Source: Hyphomonadaceae bacterium
Lineage (GTDB): Bacteria; Pseudomonadota; Alphaproteobacteria; Caulobacterales; Hyphomonadaceae
Length of the DNA: 64,000 nucleotides
Assembly (NCBI GenBank): GCA_016714495.1
Contig: JADKDU010000027.1
Coordinates: forward strand, 124,001 to 188,000
Reading direction: 5' to 3'
This document shows, one piece after another, positions 54,431 through 62,754 of this stretch. A program made the translations under genes and the position numbers. Below the pieces are notes generated by a model that saw nothing but the letters and a program-made list of their open reading frames with translations, was not told the DNA's origin and searched no databases. Numbering within the stretch: the first letter of the stretch is position 1; each line of letters opens with the position of its first letter.

Positions 54431-54763
54431 GCCTTTTTCGCTGGCTACCGATTCAGCCCCAAATGTGGCGTAGAGTCAGTGGCTTCCCATTATTTGTTTC
54501 ACCTGAATTATGGACAACAAGCGCCTCAATCCACGTTCAGGTTCGTCCTTATATACGAAACACATACCGCCGGGACGCCTTGATGTCCCTCGATGGTTCC
54601 CGACGGTTCTGTTCCTGTGCACCTGGGCCGGCTCCTCAAGAGCCGGCCCTTCCTTTTCCAGCGCAGTCGCCTGCGCGACGATGTTGCAGGAAGTCGTAAC
54701 GTCGCGGTGACTTTTCATCGATAATCGCTAAAAACGAGGTAGGAGTTTTCCGGGAGCCTGTGG
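54431..54763. other. Intergenic region with a terminator
   Basis: 333 bases between the racemase-like gene and the M1 peptidase gene. A strong hairpin lies at 54625-54649. The 54480-54600 part is AT-richer than its surroundings and might encode a short transcript ending at that hairpin, but no promoter is clear. The short ORF from 54510 has no family features and runs through the hairpin. Confidence 0.4.
54625..54658 (+). terminator. Rho-independent terminator
   Basis: GGGCCGGCTC, CTCAA loop, GAGCCGGCCC: a perfect ten-pair stem (54625-54649) followed by TTCCTTTT. It lies 195 bases after the racemase-like gene stop and 106 before the M1 peptidase start. Confidence 0.75.
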
Positions 54764-57197
54764 ATGAAATTGGCGTGGTTTGCGGCTGCGGCCGTGGCGA
54801 TCCTTGTGAGCGGCTCGGCGGCGGCTGACGCCAACAAGCAGACTAAGGGGACGTTCGACGACAAGTTCAGGCAGCTGGAAGTCGATCTTCCGACGCCTAA
54901 CACCTACCGGGCCGCATCGGGCGCGCCGGCTGAGTCGTACTGGCAGCAGCAGGCCGACTACACGATCAACGCCACGCTGGATGAAGCGAAGAAGCGGATC
55001 ATGGCCACGGGGACAATCAGCTATCGCAACAACTCCCCCCACCCGTTGAGCTATATCTGGCTGCAGCTCGACCAGAACATCTTCAAACAGGATTCCGTGA
55101 CCCGTCGGACCGAGCGAGCGCCAATGGCGGCCGCCGGCGACAGGATAACCGTCGGGACTCTGAGGCAGCTGCAGTCCTATGCGGAGACACCCCACGGATT
55201 CGAAATCCAGTCCGTGACGGATGGCGGCTCGCGAGCGCTGAAATACGTAATCAACGACACGATGATGCGGATCGACCTGCCTGCACCTCTGGCGCCGCGG
55301 CAATCGACGACACTGAAGCTCGCCTGGGCGTTCAACATCGTCGATAACAACGTGTTCGGCGGCCGGTCGGGCTACGAGTATTTCCGCGACAACAACACGT
55401 ACACCTTCTTCCAGGCGCAATGGTTTCCGAGGCTGGCGGCGTACACCGATTATACCGGCTGGCAGCACAAGCAGTTCCTGGGGCAGGGCGAGTTCACGCT
55501 TGAGTTCGGGAATTATGATGTGTCGATCACTGTGCCGGCGGATCACATCCTGACGGCGACGGGCGTGCTTCAGAACCCGAACGAGGTTCTAACGGGGGAG
55601 CAGCGCACCCGTCTCGCGCAGGCGCGCAGCCAGCTCGACAAGCCGATGTATATCGTGACGCCGGAAGAAGCGGCTGCGAACGAGAAAGAAGGCACGACGG
55701 CGACCAAGACTTGGCACTGGAAGGCTGGAAACGTACGGGATTTCGCCTGGGCGTCGTCGCGCAAGTTCATCTGGGATGCGATGGGCGTGAAGCAGCAGGA
55801 AGGCGGCGACGTGCTGGCGCAGTCCTTCTTCCCGAACGAGGCCGATCCTCTGTGGTCGCTGTATTCGACGCGCGCTGTGGCGCATACGATCGACAGCTAC
55901 TCGCAATTTTCGTTCCCTTTTCCCTATCCCAACGCCATTTCGGTCAACACCTGGCTGGGCGGCGGGATGGAGTATCCGATGATCTCGTTCAACGGCTATC
56001 GACCGGTGAAGGACGAGAAGACCGGGCAGAAGACCTACACGCGCAACGCTAAGAACGGCCTGGTGGGCGTGGTGATCCACGAGGTAGGCCACAACTACTT
56101 CCCGATGATCGTGAACTCGGACGAGCGCCAGTGGACGTGGATGGATGAGGGACTTAACTCGTTCCTCGAATTCATGACGGAGCTGCGCTGGGACGAGAAC
56201 TTCCCAGTACTGGGCAGCAACCCGAATTCGCTGGACGAGATCGGCGCTTACATGATGTCGGAAGACCAGGTTCCGATCATGACCAACTCTGAGAGCGTCA
56301 TCCAGTTCGGCAACAACGCCTACAAAAAGCCGGCGGCGGCGTTGACGGTGCTGCGCGAGACAGTGATGGGACGCGAGCTGTTTGACTTCGCGTTCAAGGA
56401 ATATTCGCGGCGCTGGAAGTTCAAGCGACCAACGCCGTCTGACTTTCTTCCGCACGATGGAAGACGCCTCGGGCATGGACCTCGACTGGTTCTGGCGCGG
56501 CTGGTTCTACACCAATGATCACGTCGATATCGCAATGAACGATGTGCGCACATATCGGCTGTCGACCAGCGACCCGACAGTGGAAGCGCCGTTGCGGCGC
56601 GAGCGCCAGGAAGCGACGCGACCAGATCCGGTGACGGTGCTCGAGAACCGCGCGGCGGGCCTGGAGACCTATACGGACAAGCATCCCGACGCGAAGGACT
56701 TCTACGACAAGACCGATGAGTTCGAGGTCAACAACAAGGACCTCAACGACTACACGACATTCCAGGAGGGTCTGAAAGAGCCGGACAAATCCGTGCTCGA
56801 GCGGGCGCTGCGCGAAAACCCGTACATCTATTTCATCGATTTCGAGAACAAGGGTGGGCTGGTTTCGCCGTTGCCGCTGAAGTTCACGTTTGACGATGGC
56901 GCGACAAAGGAGATCATGATCCCCGTCGATATCTGGCGCGTGAATAACCAGAAGGTGACCAAGCTGTTCGTCGAAACGAAGAAGATCGTGTCAGTCGAAC
57001 TCGATCCCAAGCGCCAGACGGCGGACGCCGTGCGCGCCAACAACAGCTTCCCGCAACGCAATGAGCCGAGCCGGTTGGAGATGTTCCGAGCTACGCCGAA
57101 CGTCGAACGTAACCAGATGGCTGACGCGCTCACCGAGTTGAAGGCGAAGCAGCCTGCGTCAAGCCCGGCCGCGCCGATCACGCCTGCGCCGCAATGA
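54764..57197 (+). CDS. Exported M1-family metallopeptidase, frame broken near 56445
   Basis: A zinc aminopeptidase-like protein. It has a signal peptide (MKLAWFAAAAVAILVSGSAA) and an N-terminal beta domain (YTINATLDEAKKRIMATGTI, SYIWLQLDQNIF). The catalytic domain has HEVGHNY with the third ligand Glu in WTWMDEGLNSFLEF. Near 56444 the frame changes: GACTTTCTTCCG should read GAC TTC TTC CGC, i.e. one extra T. The second part continues FFRTMEDASGMDLDWFWRGW and a C-terminal domain to PITPAPQ. Corrected length is 810 residues. The usual GAMEN exopeptidase motif reads GGMEY here. The stop overlaps the DUF6702 start (ATGA). Confidence 0.88.
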
Positions 57198-57715
57198 CAG
57201 AGGAGCGGAGCGTCAGGATCACGCGCAGGATGGCGGTTCTCGCCGGATGCGCGCTGGCTGTCGCTCCGCCCGCGCTGGCGCATCGTTCCCAGACCGTGCT
57301 GACCACGGTGATGTGGAATCCGGCGTCATCAATGCTGGAGATCACGCACCGGCTTCACAATGCCGATGCGGAAGCGTGGCTACTGCAACTGGGTGAGGGG
57401 AGCGGGACCGACATCACGGTCGTGCGCAACCAAGCGCGCATGATGCTTTATATCGAGAACCATTTCGCATTGACCGATGGCGGCAAGAAGATCGGTCTGC
57501 AGGCGCTGGGCGCCGAGATCGAGGGCGAGGCGCTGCTGCTCTATCAAGAATGCAAGCTGGTTGCGCCGCCAAAGGCGCTGGCGATCGACAATCGCATCCT
57601 GCGGGATGTGTTCGAAGGCCAGACCAACCTGGTGAATGTACGGCTGGCGCAAAAGACCCGAACTTTGATCTTCTCGGGCTCCGATGGCGTGAAGAAGGCC
57701 GAGGGGCTGCTGTAA
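57194..57715 (+). CDS. DUF6702 family exported protein
   Basis: A 173-residue protein with a twin-arginine-like or Sec signal (TRRMAVLAGCALAVAPPALA) followed by HRSQTVLTTVMWNPASSMLE and ITHRLHNADAEAWL, the typical start of this family. The core has an immunoglobulin-like strand pattern (FALTDGGKKIGLQALGAEIE, GEALLLYQECK). The family is often encoded directly after an M1 peptidase, as here with a four-base overlap, suggesting a joint envelope role. The biochemical function is unknown. Confidence 0.75.
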   Translation: MTEERSVRITRRMAVLAGCALAVAPPALAHRSQTVLTTVMWNPASSMLEITHRLHNADAEAWLLQLGEGSGTDITVVRNQARMMLYIENHFALTDGGKKIGLQALGAEIEGEALLLYQECKLVAPPKALAIDNRILRDVFEGQTNLVNVRLAQKTRTLIFSGSDGVKKAEGLL

Positions 57716-57778
57716 GCTGTCTGTGAGCGGGATCTGGCGCGCCGCCGATGCGAGGTCTAGCATTCTCCCCGGGGCTGG

Positions 57779-58540
57779 ATGTCGAGGGGACTATTCGTGC
57801 GCATCGCTATCTTCATCGGGCTCGCCATTGTCGCTATGGTTGCCGGCGCTGTCACATTTCTCCCGATGTCCATGGCGGCCGACATGGTCGCGAGGCAGGT
57901 GCCTGATTTCAGGTTCAGCAACGCTTCGGGCAGTGTGTGGGACGGCAAGCTGACCAATGTCTCTTATGGGGAACAGACGCTCGGCGACCTTTCGGTGAAG
58001 ACCGATCTTCTGGCGCTGTTTGGCGGCAAGGCGGCCGGGACGGTCGGGATGGCGCGCCAGGGTTTCGCCGGGCAGGCGGATGTTTCTTATGGGATTGGAA
58101 ACGGCGGACTTGATGTGAAGGATCTGAGCATCGCCGGCGACATCGCGGTCGTGCCGGGCATGCCGCCGTCGATTGTGCGGTCAGACGGGAAGTTCACGCT
58201 GGCGGTGAAGGGCGTGAAGTTTGCAAACACGCTGTGCGAGTCGGCGTCGGGCGAGGTTTGGACCGATGCGCTTACCAAGGTGAATTACAAAGGCTGGGTC
58301 GGGCCAGAGCTGCGCGGGCCGGTGACATGCGCGGGCGGGAAACTGCAGGTTGAGGCCTCTGGCACGGCGGCGACAGGCGAGAATGTGCTGGCGACGATGA
58401 TCATCGGCCAGCATTTGGACATGGAGATGACGGCCTCAGTGGCGAATGCCGGTCCGGGGGCGACCGAGGCTCTGACGTCGATTGGTTTCGAGCTTCAGGG
58501 CGACAAGCTGGTTCTGCGGCAACAATTGGCGTCCCAATAG
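57779..58540 (+). CDS. gspN: Type II secretion system protein N-like
   Basis: A 253-residue protein anchored by one N-terminal helix (IAIFIGLAIVAMVAGAVTFL) with a periplasmic domain. Family features are the MAADMVARQVPDFRFSNASG stretch, GSVWDGKLTNVSYGEQTLGD, VKTDLLALFGGKAAGTV and a pair of Cys (TLCESASGEVW; PVTCAGGKLQ). GspN belongs to type II secretion machines, but no other gsp gene is in this window. The ATG at 57779 is used; a GTG six codons later is possible. It is followed by a small hairpin and the tRNA-Asp promoter. Confidence 0.8.
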   Translation: MSRGLFVRIAIFIGLAIVAMVAGAVTFLPMSMAADMVARQVPDFRFSNASGSVWDGKLTNVSYGEQTLGDLSVKTDLLALFGGKAAGTVGMARQGFAGQADVSYGIGNGGLDVKDLSIAGDIAVVPGMPPSIVRSDGKFTLAVKGVKFANTLCESASGEVWTDALTKVNYKGWVGPELRGPVTCAGGKLQVEASGTAATGENVLATMIIGQHLDMEMTASVANAGPGATEALTSIGFELQGDKLVLRQQLASQ

Positions 58541-58541
58541 G

Positions 58542-58564
58542 GCGGATTCCGTGCGCCAATCCGC
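58542..58564 (+). terminator. Hairpin after gspN, possible terminator
   Basis: GCGGATT, nine bases, AATCCGC: a seven-pair stem starting two bases after the gspN stop. Only TT follows, so it is a weak terminator candidate. It abuts the -35 of the tRNA promoter. Confidence 0.35.
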
Positions 58565-58593
58565 TTGACCCGGCGTGCGGCGACGCCTAAACG
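58565..58593 (+). promoter_or_regulatory. Probable sigma-70-type promoter of tRNA-Asp
   Basis: TTGACC (58565-58570), 17 bases, TAAACG (58588-58593). The tRNA begins 26 bases after the -10. The -35 is one base from consensus TTGACA and the spacing is ideal; the -10 is weak, as usual in GC-rich alphaproteobacteria. Confidence 0.55.
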
Positions 58594-58618
58594 CTCCATC
58601 CTTCGATACTTGCGGTAC

Positions 58619-58695
58619 GCGGGTGTAGCTCAGTTGGTTAGAGTGCCGGCCTGTCACGCCGGAGGTCGCGGGTTCGAGCCCCGTCACTCGCGCCA
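58619..58695 (+). tRNA. tRNA-Asp (GTC)
   Basis: 77 bases including encoded CCA. The acceptor GCGGGTG pairs with CACTCGC (one G-T pair). The D arm is GCTCAGTTGGTTAGAGT and the anticodon arm CCGGC-CTGTCAC-GCCGG with anticodon GTC. The variable loop is GGTCG and the T arm CGGGTTCGAGCCCCG. It lies in the gap between gspN and nuoA. Confidence 0.97.
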
Positions 58696-58751
58696 GGTAT
58701 CGAATTGAATTTTGTCGGGTTTTGCCGGCGTTCTTCCCATCCTGTGAGTAA

Positions 58752-58787
58752 GTTTCGAAAGCGACCAGATGCGTCGGTTTTCGAAAC
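58752..58787 (+). other. Hairpin in the tRNA-Asp to nuoA gap
   Basis: GTTTCGAAA (58752-58760) pairs with TTTCGAAAC (58779-58787), and CGAC (58762-58765) with GTCG (58773-58776) inside, a 13-pair stem with a small internal loop. No T tract follows. It could stop the tRNA transcript or be processed. The rest of 58788-59069 must hold the nuo promoter; I see no RNA gene in it. Confidence 0.45.
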
Positions 58788-59069
58788 GCGCGTCGCTTTC
58801 GGCCACGGGGTGACGAGCAGCGGGACCTCGCCGTCGTCCGCGTGATGGATAAATTGAGACACGCATTCACGCCCCGCGTGACGCCTTGCTGGTCACGCGA
58901 TGGCCGGCGTCAGTTGCGACGTTCAGGCGCACGCGGAATGTCGTCCACAGCCCGGATTTATGGCTTGAAAGTCGCCGCGCGCCGAAGAATCCCCGATGCG
59001 TCCGGAGGCTCTATTGCCTCTCGCGTCAAAGCGGCATAGGCCGTCGGCAAAAGACTAGCCGAGGGTATA

Positions 59070-59444
59070 ATGGAAGACGCGCAGACGCTCGTCGTCGAAT
59101 ATCTGCCGGTCGTGATTTTTCTCGGGTTGGCAATCGCAATCAGCCTGCTTTTCCTCGTCGCCTCTTCGCTTCTGGCGCCGAGAAAGCCCGACCCGGAAAA
59201 GCTGTCGGCCTATGAGTGCGGATTCAACGCTTTCGACGATGCGCGCATGAAATTCGACGTTCGGTTCTATCTGGTCTCGATCCTCTTCATCATCTTCGAC
59301 CTCGAAGTGGCGTTCCTGTTCCCCTGGGTGTTCCAGGTGGCGGCCGGGAATGTGTTTGCGTTCTGGTCGATGATGGCGTTCCTCGGCGTTCTGACGGTCG
59401 GCTTTGTCTATGAATGGCGCCGTGGCGCGCTGGAGTGGCAATAA
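59070..59444 (+). CDS. nuoA: NADH-quinone oxidoreductase subunit A
   Basis: Small membrane subunit of complex I. The 124-residue protein has three helices ([59 protein letters not shown]) and the conserved loop [20 protein letters not shown] with the Cys exposed in the deactive state of complex I. It opens the nuo operon. Its TAA overlaps the nuoB ATG by one base. Confidence 0.97.
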   Translation: MEDAQTLVVEYLPVVIFLGLAIAISLLFLVASSLLAPRKPDPEKLSAYECGFNAFDDARMKFDVRFYLVSILFIIFDLEVAFLFPWVFQVAAGNVFAFWSMMAFLGVLTVGFVYEWRRGALEWQ

Positions 59445-60013
59445 TGGCCGAGCCGAAGGTAGTTGCGGGCTCGGCCGGTCGCGTTGCGCGTGCTGAGGGT
59501 GGGGCGCTGGTCAAGCCGACCGATCCGTATTTTGCCGGGCTTTCCGACGAGCTGGCGGATAAGGGTTTTGTCGTCGCTGCGGCGGACGACCTTATCACCT
59601 GGGCGCGCACCGGCTCGCTGATGTGGATGACCTTCGGTCTGGCCTGCTGCGCGGTCGAGATGATGCAGGCCTCCATGCCGCGATATGACATGGAGCGCTT
59701 TGGCGCAGCCCCGCGCGCATCGCCGCGCCAATCGGACGTGATGATCGTCGCCGGCACGCTGACCAACAAGATGGCTCCCGCGCTGCGCAAGGTCTACGAC
59801 CAGATGCCGGAGCCGCGTTACGTGATCTCGATGGGCTCGTGCGCCAATGGCGGGGGGTATTACCACTATTCATACGCCGTGGTGCGTGGCTGTGACCGGA
59901 TCGTGCCTGTCGACATCTATATTCCGGGCTGCCCCCCTACGGCCGAAGCGCTGATCTATGGCCTGCTGCAGTTGCAGAAGAAGATCCGCCGTGAGGGGAG
60001 CATCGAGCGATGA
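59444..60013 (+). CDS. nuoB: NADH-quinone oxidoreductase subunit B
   Basis: Carries the terminal iron-sulfur cluster N2 next to the quinone site. The 189-residue protein has the cluster cysteines in [14 protein letters not shown] (adjacent Cys pair), [17 protein letters not shown] and [17 protein letters not shown], and the [20 protein letters not shown] loop. The N-terminal 30 residues are variable. It is coupled to nuoA and overlaps nuoC by four bases. Confidence 0.97.
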   Translation: MAEPKVVAGSAGRVARAEGGALVKPTDPYFAGLSDELADKGFVVAAADDLITWARTGSLMWMTFGLACCAVEMMQASMPRYDMERFGAAPRASPRQSDVMIVAGTLTNKMAPALRKVYDQMPEPRYVISMGSCANGGGYYHYSYAVVRGCDRIVPVDIYIPGCPPTAEALIYGLLQLQKKIRREGSIER

Positions 60014-60636
60014 GCCTTCCTTCCCGTGCCGCCATGACGTCTGAGCTGAAGCTTCATCTTGAAAGCGTTCAGGCCAAGGCGATCTCGTCGATCCGCGTTT
60101 CGCAGGGCGAGATGACCGTGCTTGCGAACCGCGCCTCGATTGTGAAGCTGCTGGAATTCCTGCGGGATGACAGCCCGTGCCGGTTCGACACGCTGGTCGC
60201 CCTTTGCGGCTGTGACTACCCGACAGAGCGGGAGCGTTTCGAGGTGGTCTACCACCTTCTCTCCATGCGCCTGAACCAGCGCATTCGCGTGAAGATTCGC
60301 ACCGATGAAGCGACGCCCGTGCCAAGCGTGGCGGGTGTGTTCCCGGTAGCAAACTGGTACGAGCGCGAAGCGTTTGACATGTATGGCATCATCTTCTCGG
60401 GTCATCCGGACCTGCGCCGGATCCTCACCGACTATGGCTTCGAGGGGTATCCGCTTCGCAAGGATTTCCCGCTGACCGGCCGCGTGCAGGTTCGCTATGA
60501 CGAAGCTCAGAAGCGTGTGATCAACGAGCCAGTGCGCCTGGTTCAGGAATACCGCAACTTCGATTTCCTCTCGCCATGGGAAGGCATGCAAGCCGTTATT
60601 CCGGGCGACGAGAAAGCCGGCGAGGCGAAGAAATAG
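60010..60636 (+). CDS. nuoC: NADH-quinone oxidoreductase subunit C
   Basis: The 30-kDa peripheral-arm subunit. It has 208 residues with [20 protein letters not shown], the signature [20 protein letters not shown] and [29 protein letters not shown] ribosome site lies inside the end of nuoB. It is separate from nuoD, unlike the fused NuoCD of E. coli, and nuoD starts two bases after its stop. Confidence 0.96.
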   Translation: MSLPSRAAMTSELKLHLESVQAKAISSIRVSQGEMTVLANRASIVKLLEFLRDDSPCRFDTLVALCGCDYPTERERFEVVYHLLSMRLNQRIRVKIRTDEATPVPSVAGVFPVANWYEREAFDMYGIIFSGHPDLRRILTDYGFEGYPLRKDFPLTGRVQVRYDEAQKRVINEPVRLVQEYRNFDFLSPWEGMQAVIPGDEKAGEAKK

Positions 60637-60638
60637 CC

Positions 60639-61847
60639 ATGGCCGACGACATCAACCACAAGTCCGCTGACCTCGATCTCGACGATCGCAAGTTCACGAT
60701 CAACTTTGGGCCGCAGCACCCGGCGGCGCACGGCGTGCTTCGCCTTGTGCTCGACCTCGATGGCGAGATCGTGGATCGTGTCGATCCGCACATTGGCCTG
60801 CTGCATCGCGGCACCGAGAAGCTGATCGAGTATAAGACCTTCCTTCAGGCGCTGCCCTACTTCGATCGGCTCGACTATGTTGCGCCGATGAACCAGGAGC
60901 ATGCCTACTGCCTTGCGATCGAGAAGCTGGCGGGCATTCAGGTTCCGGAGCGCGCGAAGTACATCCGCGTGATCTTTTCCGAGATCGGCCGTCTGCTGTC
61001 GCACCTGCTGAACGTCACGACGCAGGCGATGGACGTTGGGGCCTTGACCCCGCCGCTGTGGGGGTTTGAGCCGCGCGAGCAGTTGATGGTGTTCTACGAG
61101 CGCGCATCAGGCTCGCGGATGCATGCGGCCTATTTCCGCCCGGGTGGCGTCCACCAGGACCTGCCGCCCGAGCTCGTGGAAGACATCCACAAATTCTGCA
61201 GCCCGTTCCTCAAGACGCTCGACGACATCGAGGCGCTCGTCACCGAGAACCGCATCTTCAAGCAGCGCAACGTCGACATCGGCGTGGTGTCGGTGCAAGA
61301 CGCGCTCGCCTGGGGGTTCTCGGGCGTGATGGTGCGCGGATCTGGCCTCGCTTGGGACCTGCGCCGCGCCGAGCCTTATGAAGTTTATTCGGAACTCGAC
61401 TTCAAGATTCCGGTCGGCAAGAATGGCGACTGCTGGGACCGCTATCTCTGCCGCATCGAGGAGATGCGCGAGAGCATCAAGATCATCAAGCAGTGCATCG
61501 ACAAGATGCCGGTCGGCCCCGTTCTGCCCGAGCACTCTAAGTTCGCGCCGCCGCGCCGGAGCGAGATGAAGAACTCGATGGAAGCGCTGATCCATCACTT
61601 CAAGCTCTACACCGAAGGCTTTCACGTGCCCGCAGGCGAGACCTATGCCTGCGTCGAGGCGCCCAAGGGTGAGTTCGGCGTCTATCTCGTAACGGATGGC
61701 GGCAACCGTCCGTATCGCGCGAAAATCAAGGCGCCGGGTTACGCCCACCTTCACGCCATGGACCATCTGTGCCGCGGCCACATGCTCGCTGACGTCTCGG
61801 CCATTCTTGGCTCGCTGGACATCGTGTTCGGGGAGGTCGATCGTTGA
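60639..61847 (+). CDS. nuoD: NADH-quinone oxidoreductase subunit D
   Basis: The 49-kDa subunit that forms the quinone cavity with NuoB. It has 402 residues, with [20 protein letters not shown] (catalytic His), [39 protein letters not shown]-like [20 protein letters not shown], and a C-terminus ending [13 protein letters not shown] as normal. The ATG at 60639 is chosen; the in-frame start at 60576 lies within nuoC and adds residues without family support. Confidence 0.97.
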   Translation: MADDINHKSADLDLDDRKFTINFGPQHPAAHGVLRLVLDLDGEIVDRVDPHIGLLHRGTEKLIEYKTFLQALPYFDRLDYVAPMNQEHAYCLAIEKLAGIQVPERAKYIRVIFSEIGRLLSHLLNVTTQAMDVGALTPPLWGFEPREQLMVFYERASGSRMHAAYFRPGGVHQDLPPELVEDIHKFCSPFLKTLDDIEALVTENRIFKQRNVDIGVVSVQDALAWGFSGVMVRGSGLAWDLRRAEPYEVYSELDFKIPVGKNGDCWDRYLCRIEEMRESIKIIKQCIDKMPVGPVLPEHSKFAPPRRSEMKNSMEALIHHFKLYTEGFHVPAGETYACVEAPKGEFGVYLVTDGGNRPYRAKIKAPGYAHLHAMDHLCRGHMLADVSAILGSLDIVFGEVDR

Positions 61848-62521
61848 GTCATCGCCGTTTCCACGACCCCTCTCACCACGAGCCGTTTGCGTTCACGCCG
61901 GCGAGCGAAGACCAGATCGCGTGGTGGGAGCGCAAGTATCCGACCGAGCGCAAGGCTTCGGCTGTCATTCCGGCGCTGTGGGTCACACAGAAGCAGAATG
62001 CGGGTTGGCTGTCTGAGCCCGCGCTGCGCGCAGTCGCTGACCGGCTCGGCATGACGTACATTCGCGTCTACGAGATCGCGACATTCTACACGATGTTCAA
62101 TCTCGAGCCGGTCGGAAAATATCACTTCCAGGTCTGCGGCACGACGCCGTGCCAGCTGCGCGGCGCGGACAAGCTCAAGGATTTCTGCGAGCGCAAGATC
62201 GGGCCGAAAGGCCACGTCTCCGGCGGCGGCAAGTTCTCGTGGGTGGAAGTCGAATGTCTCGGCGCCTGCGTGAACGCGCCGATGATCCAGATAAACGACT
62301 ACTATTACGAAGACCTGAGCATAGAGACGCTCGAGAAAATCATCGACGATTTTGCCGCGGGGAAAGAGCCTCAGCCGGGAACGTATGTGAAGCGTCAGAG
62401 GTCGGCGCCGGAAGGCCCGCCGACATCGTTGACCGACGAAGCTCTGTTCGACGGTTCGAAGGCCAAACCATTGAGCACGATTCCGAATGCGCCGAAACCG
62501 CCTGAGCCGGCGCAAACATGA
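61844..62521 (+). CDS. nuoE: NADH-quinone oxidoreductase subunit E
   Basis: The 24-kDa subunit binding the 2Fe-2S cluster N1a. It has 225 residues with cluster cysteines in [14 protein letters not shown] and [17 protein letters not shown]. The [20 protein letters not shown] and [14 protein letters not shown] segments are typical. It starts with TTG, overlapping the nuoD stop, with GGGGAGG about seven bases upstream. The C-terminal 50 residues are a Pro-rich tail common in alphaproteobacteria. Confidence 0.96.
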   Translation: MSHRRFHDPSHHEPFAFTPASEDQIAWWERKYPTERKASAVIPALWVTQKQNAGWLSEPALRAVADRLGMTYIRVYEIATFYTMFNLEPVGKYHFQVCGTTPCQLRGADKLKDFCERKIGPKGHVSGGGKFSWVEVECLGACVNAPMIQINDYYYEDLSIETLEKIIDDFAAGKEPQPGTYVKRQRSAPEGPPTSLTDEALFDGSKAKPLSTIPNAPKPPEPAQT

Positions 62522-62535
62522 GGGGAGTGACCGTC

Positions 62536-62754
62536 ATGTCGGAGCCAAGCGCCAAGAAGGCCGCTGCGAGGAAGCTGCTGCAGGCATGCTTCTTGGAAGG
62601 CTTGCTGCTGATCGCGGGGCTGATCGCCTATTCGCTGACCGGTAACTGGGTCTGGATAGCCATTGGCGTGCTGGGAGGCCTTGGCTTCTCGCTGCCGGCC
62701 ATCATCGTTTTTGTCCGTGCAAGCATCGAGGAGCGTGACCGTGCTTCTCGATAA
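62536..62754 (+). CDS. Small two-helix membrane protein inside the nuo operon
   Basis: A 72-residue protein with two hydrophobic helices ([17 protein letters not shown] and [20 protein letters not shown]) and charged ends ([22 protein letters not shown]). The ATG at 62536 follows AGGGGAG eight bases upstream; an ATG at 62518 overlaps the nuoE stop. The gene ends 14 bases into nuoF. Small ORFs between nuo genes are known in Paracoccus and relatives, but I do not recognise this one. Being translated between nuoE and nuoF, it may be a complex I assembly or accessory factor (inference). Confidence 0.65.
   Translation: MSEPSAKKAAARKLLQACFLEGLLLIAGLIAYSLTGNWVWIAIGVLGGLGFSLPAIIVFVRASIEERDRASR

Noticed and set aside
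54510..54710. 66-residue ORF before the M1 peptidase
   Set aside because: It reads through the terminator hairpin and has no ribosome site or recognisable features.
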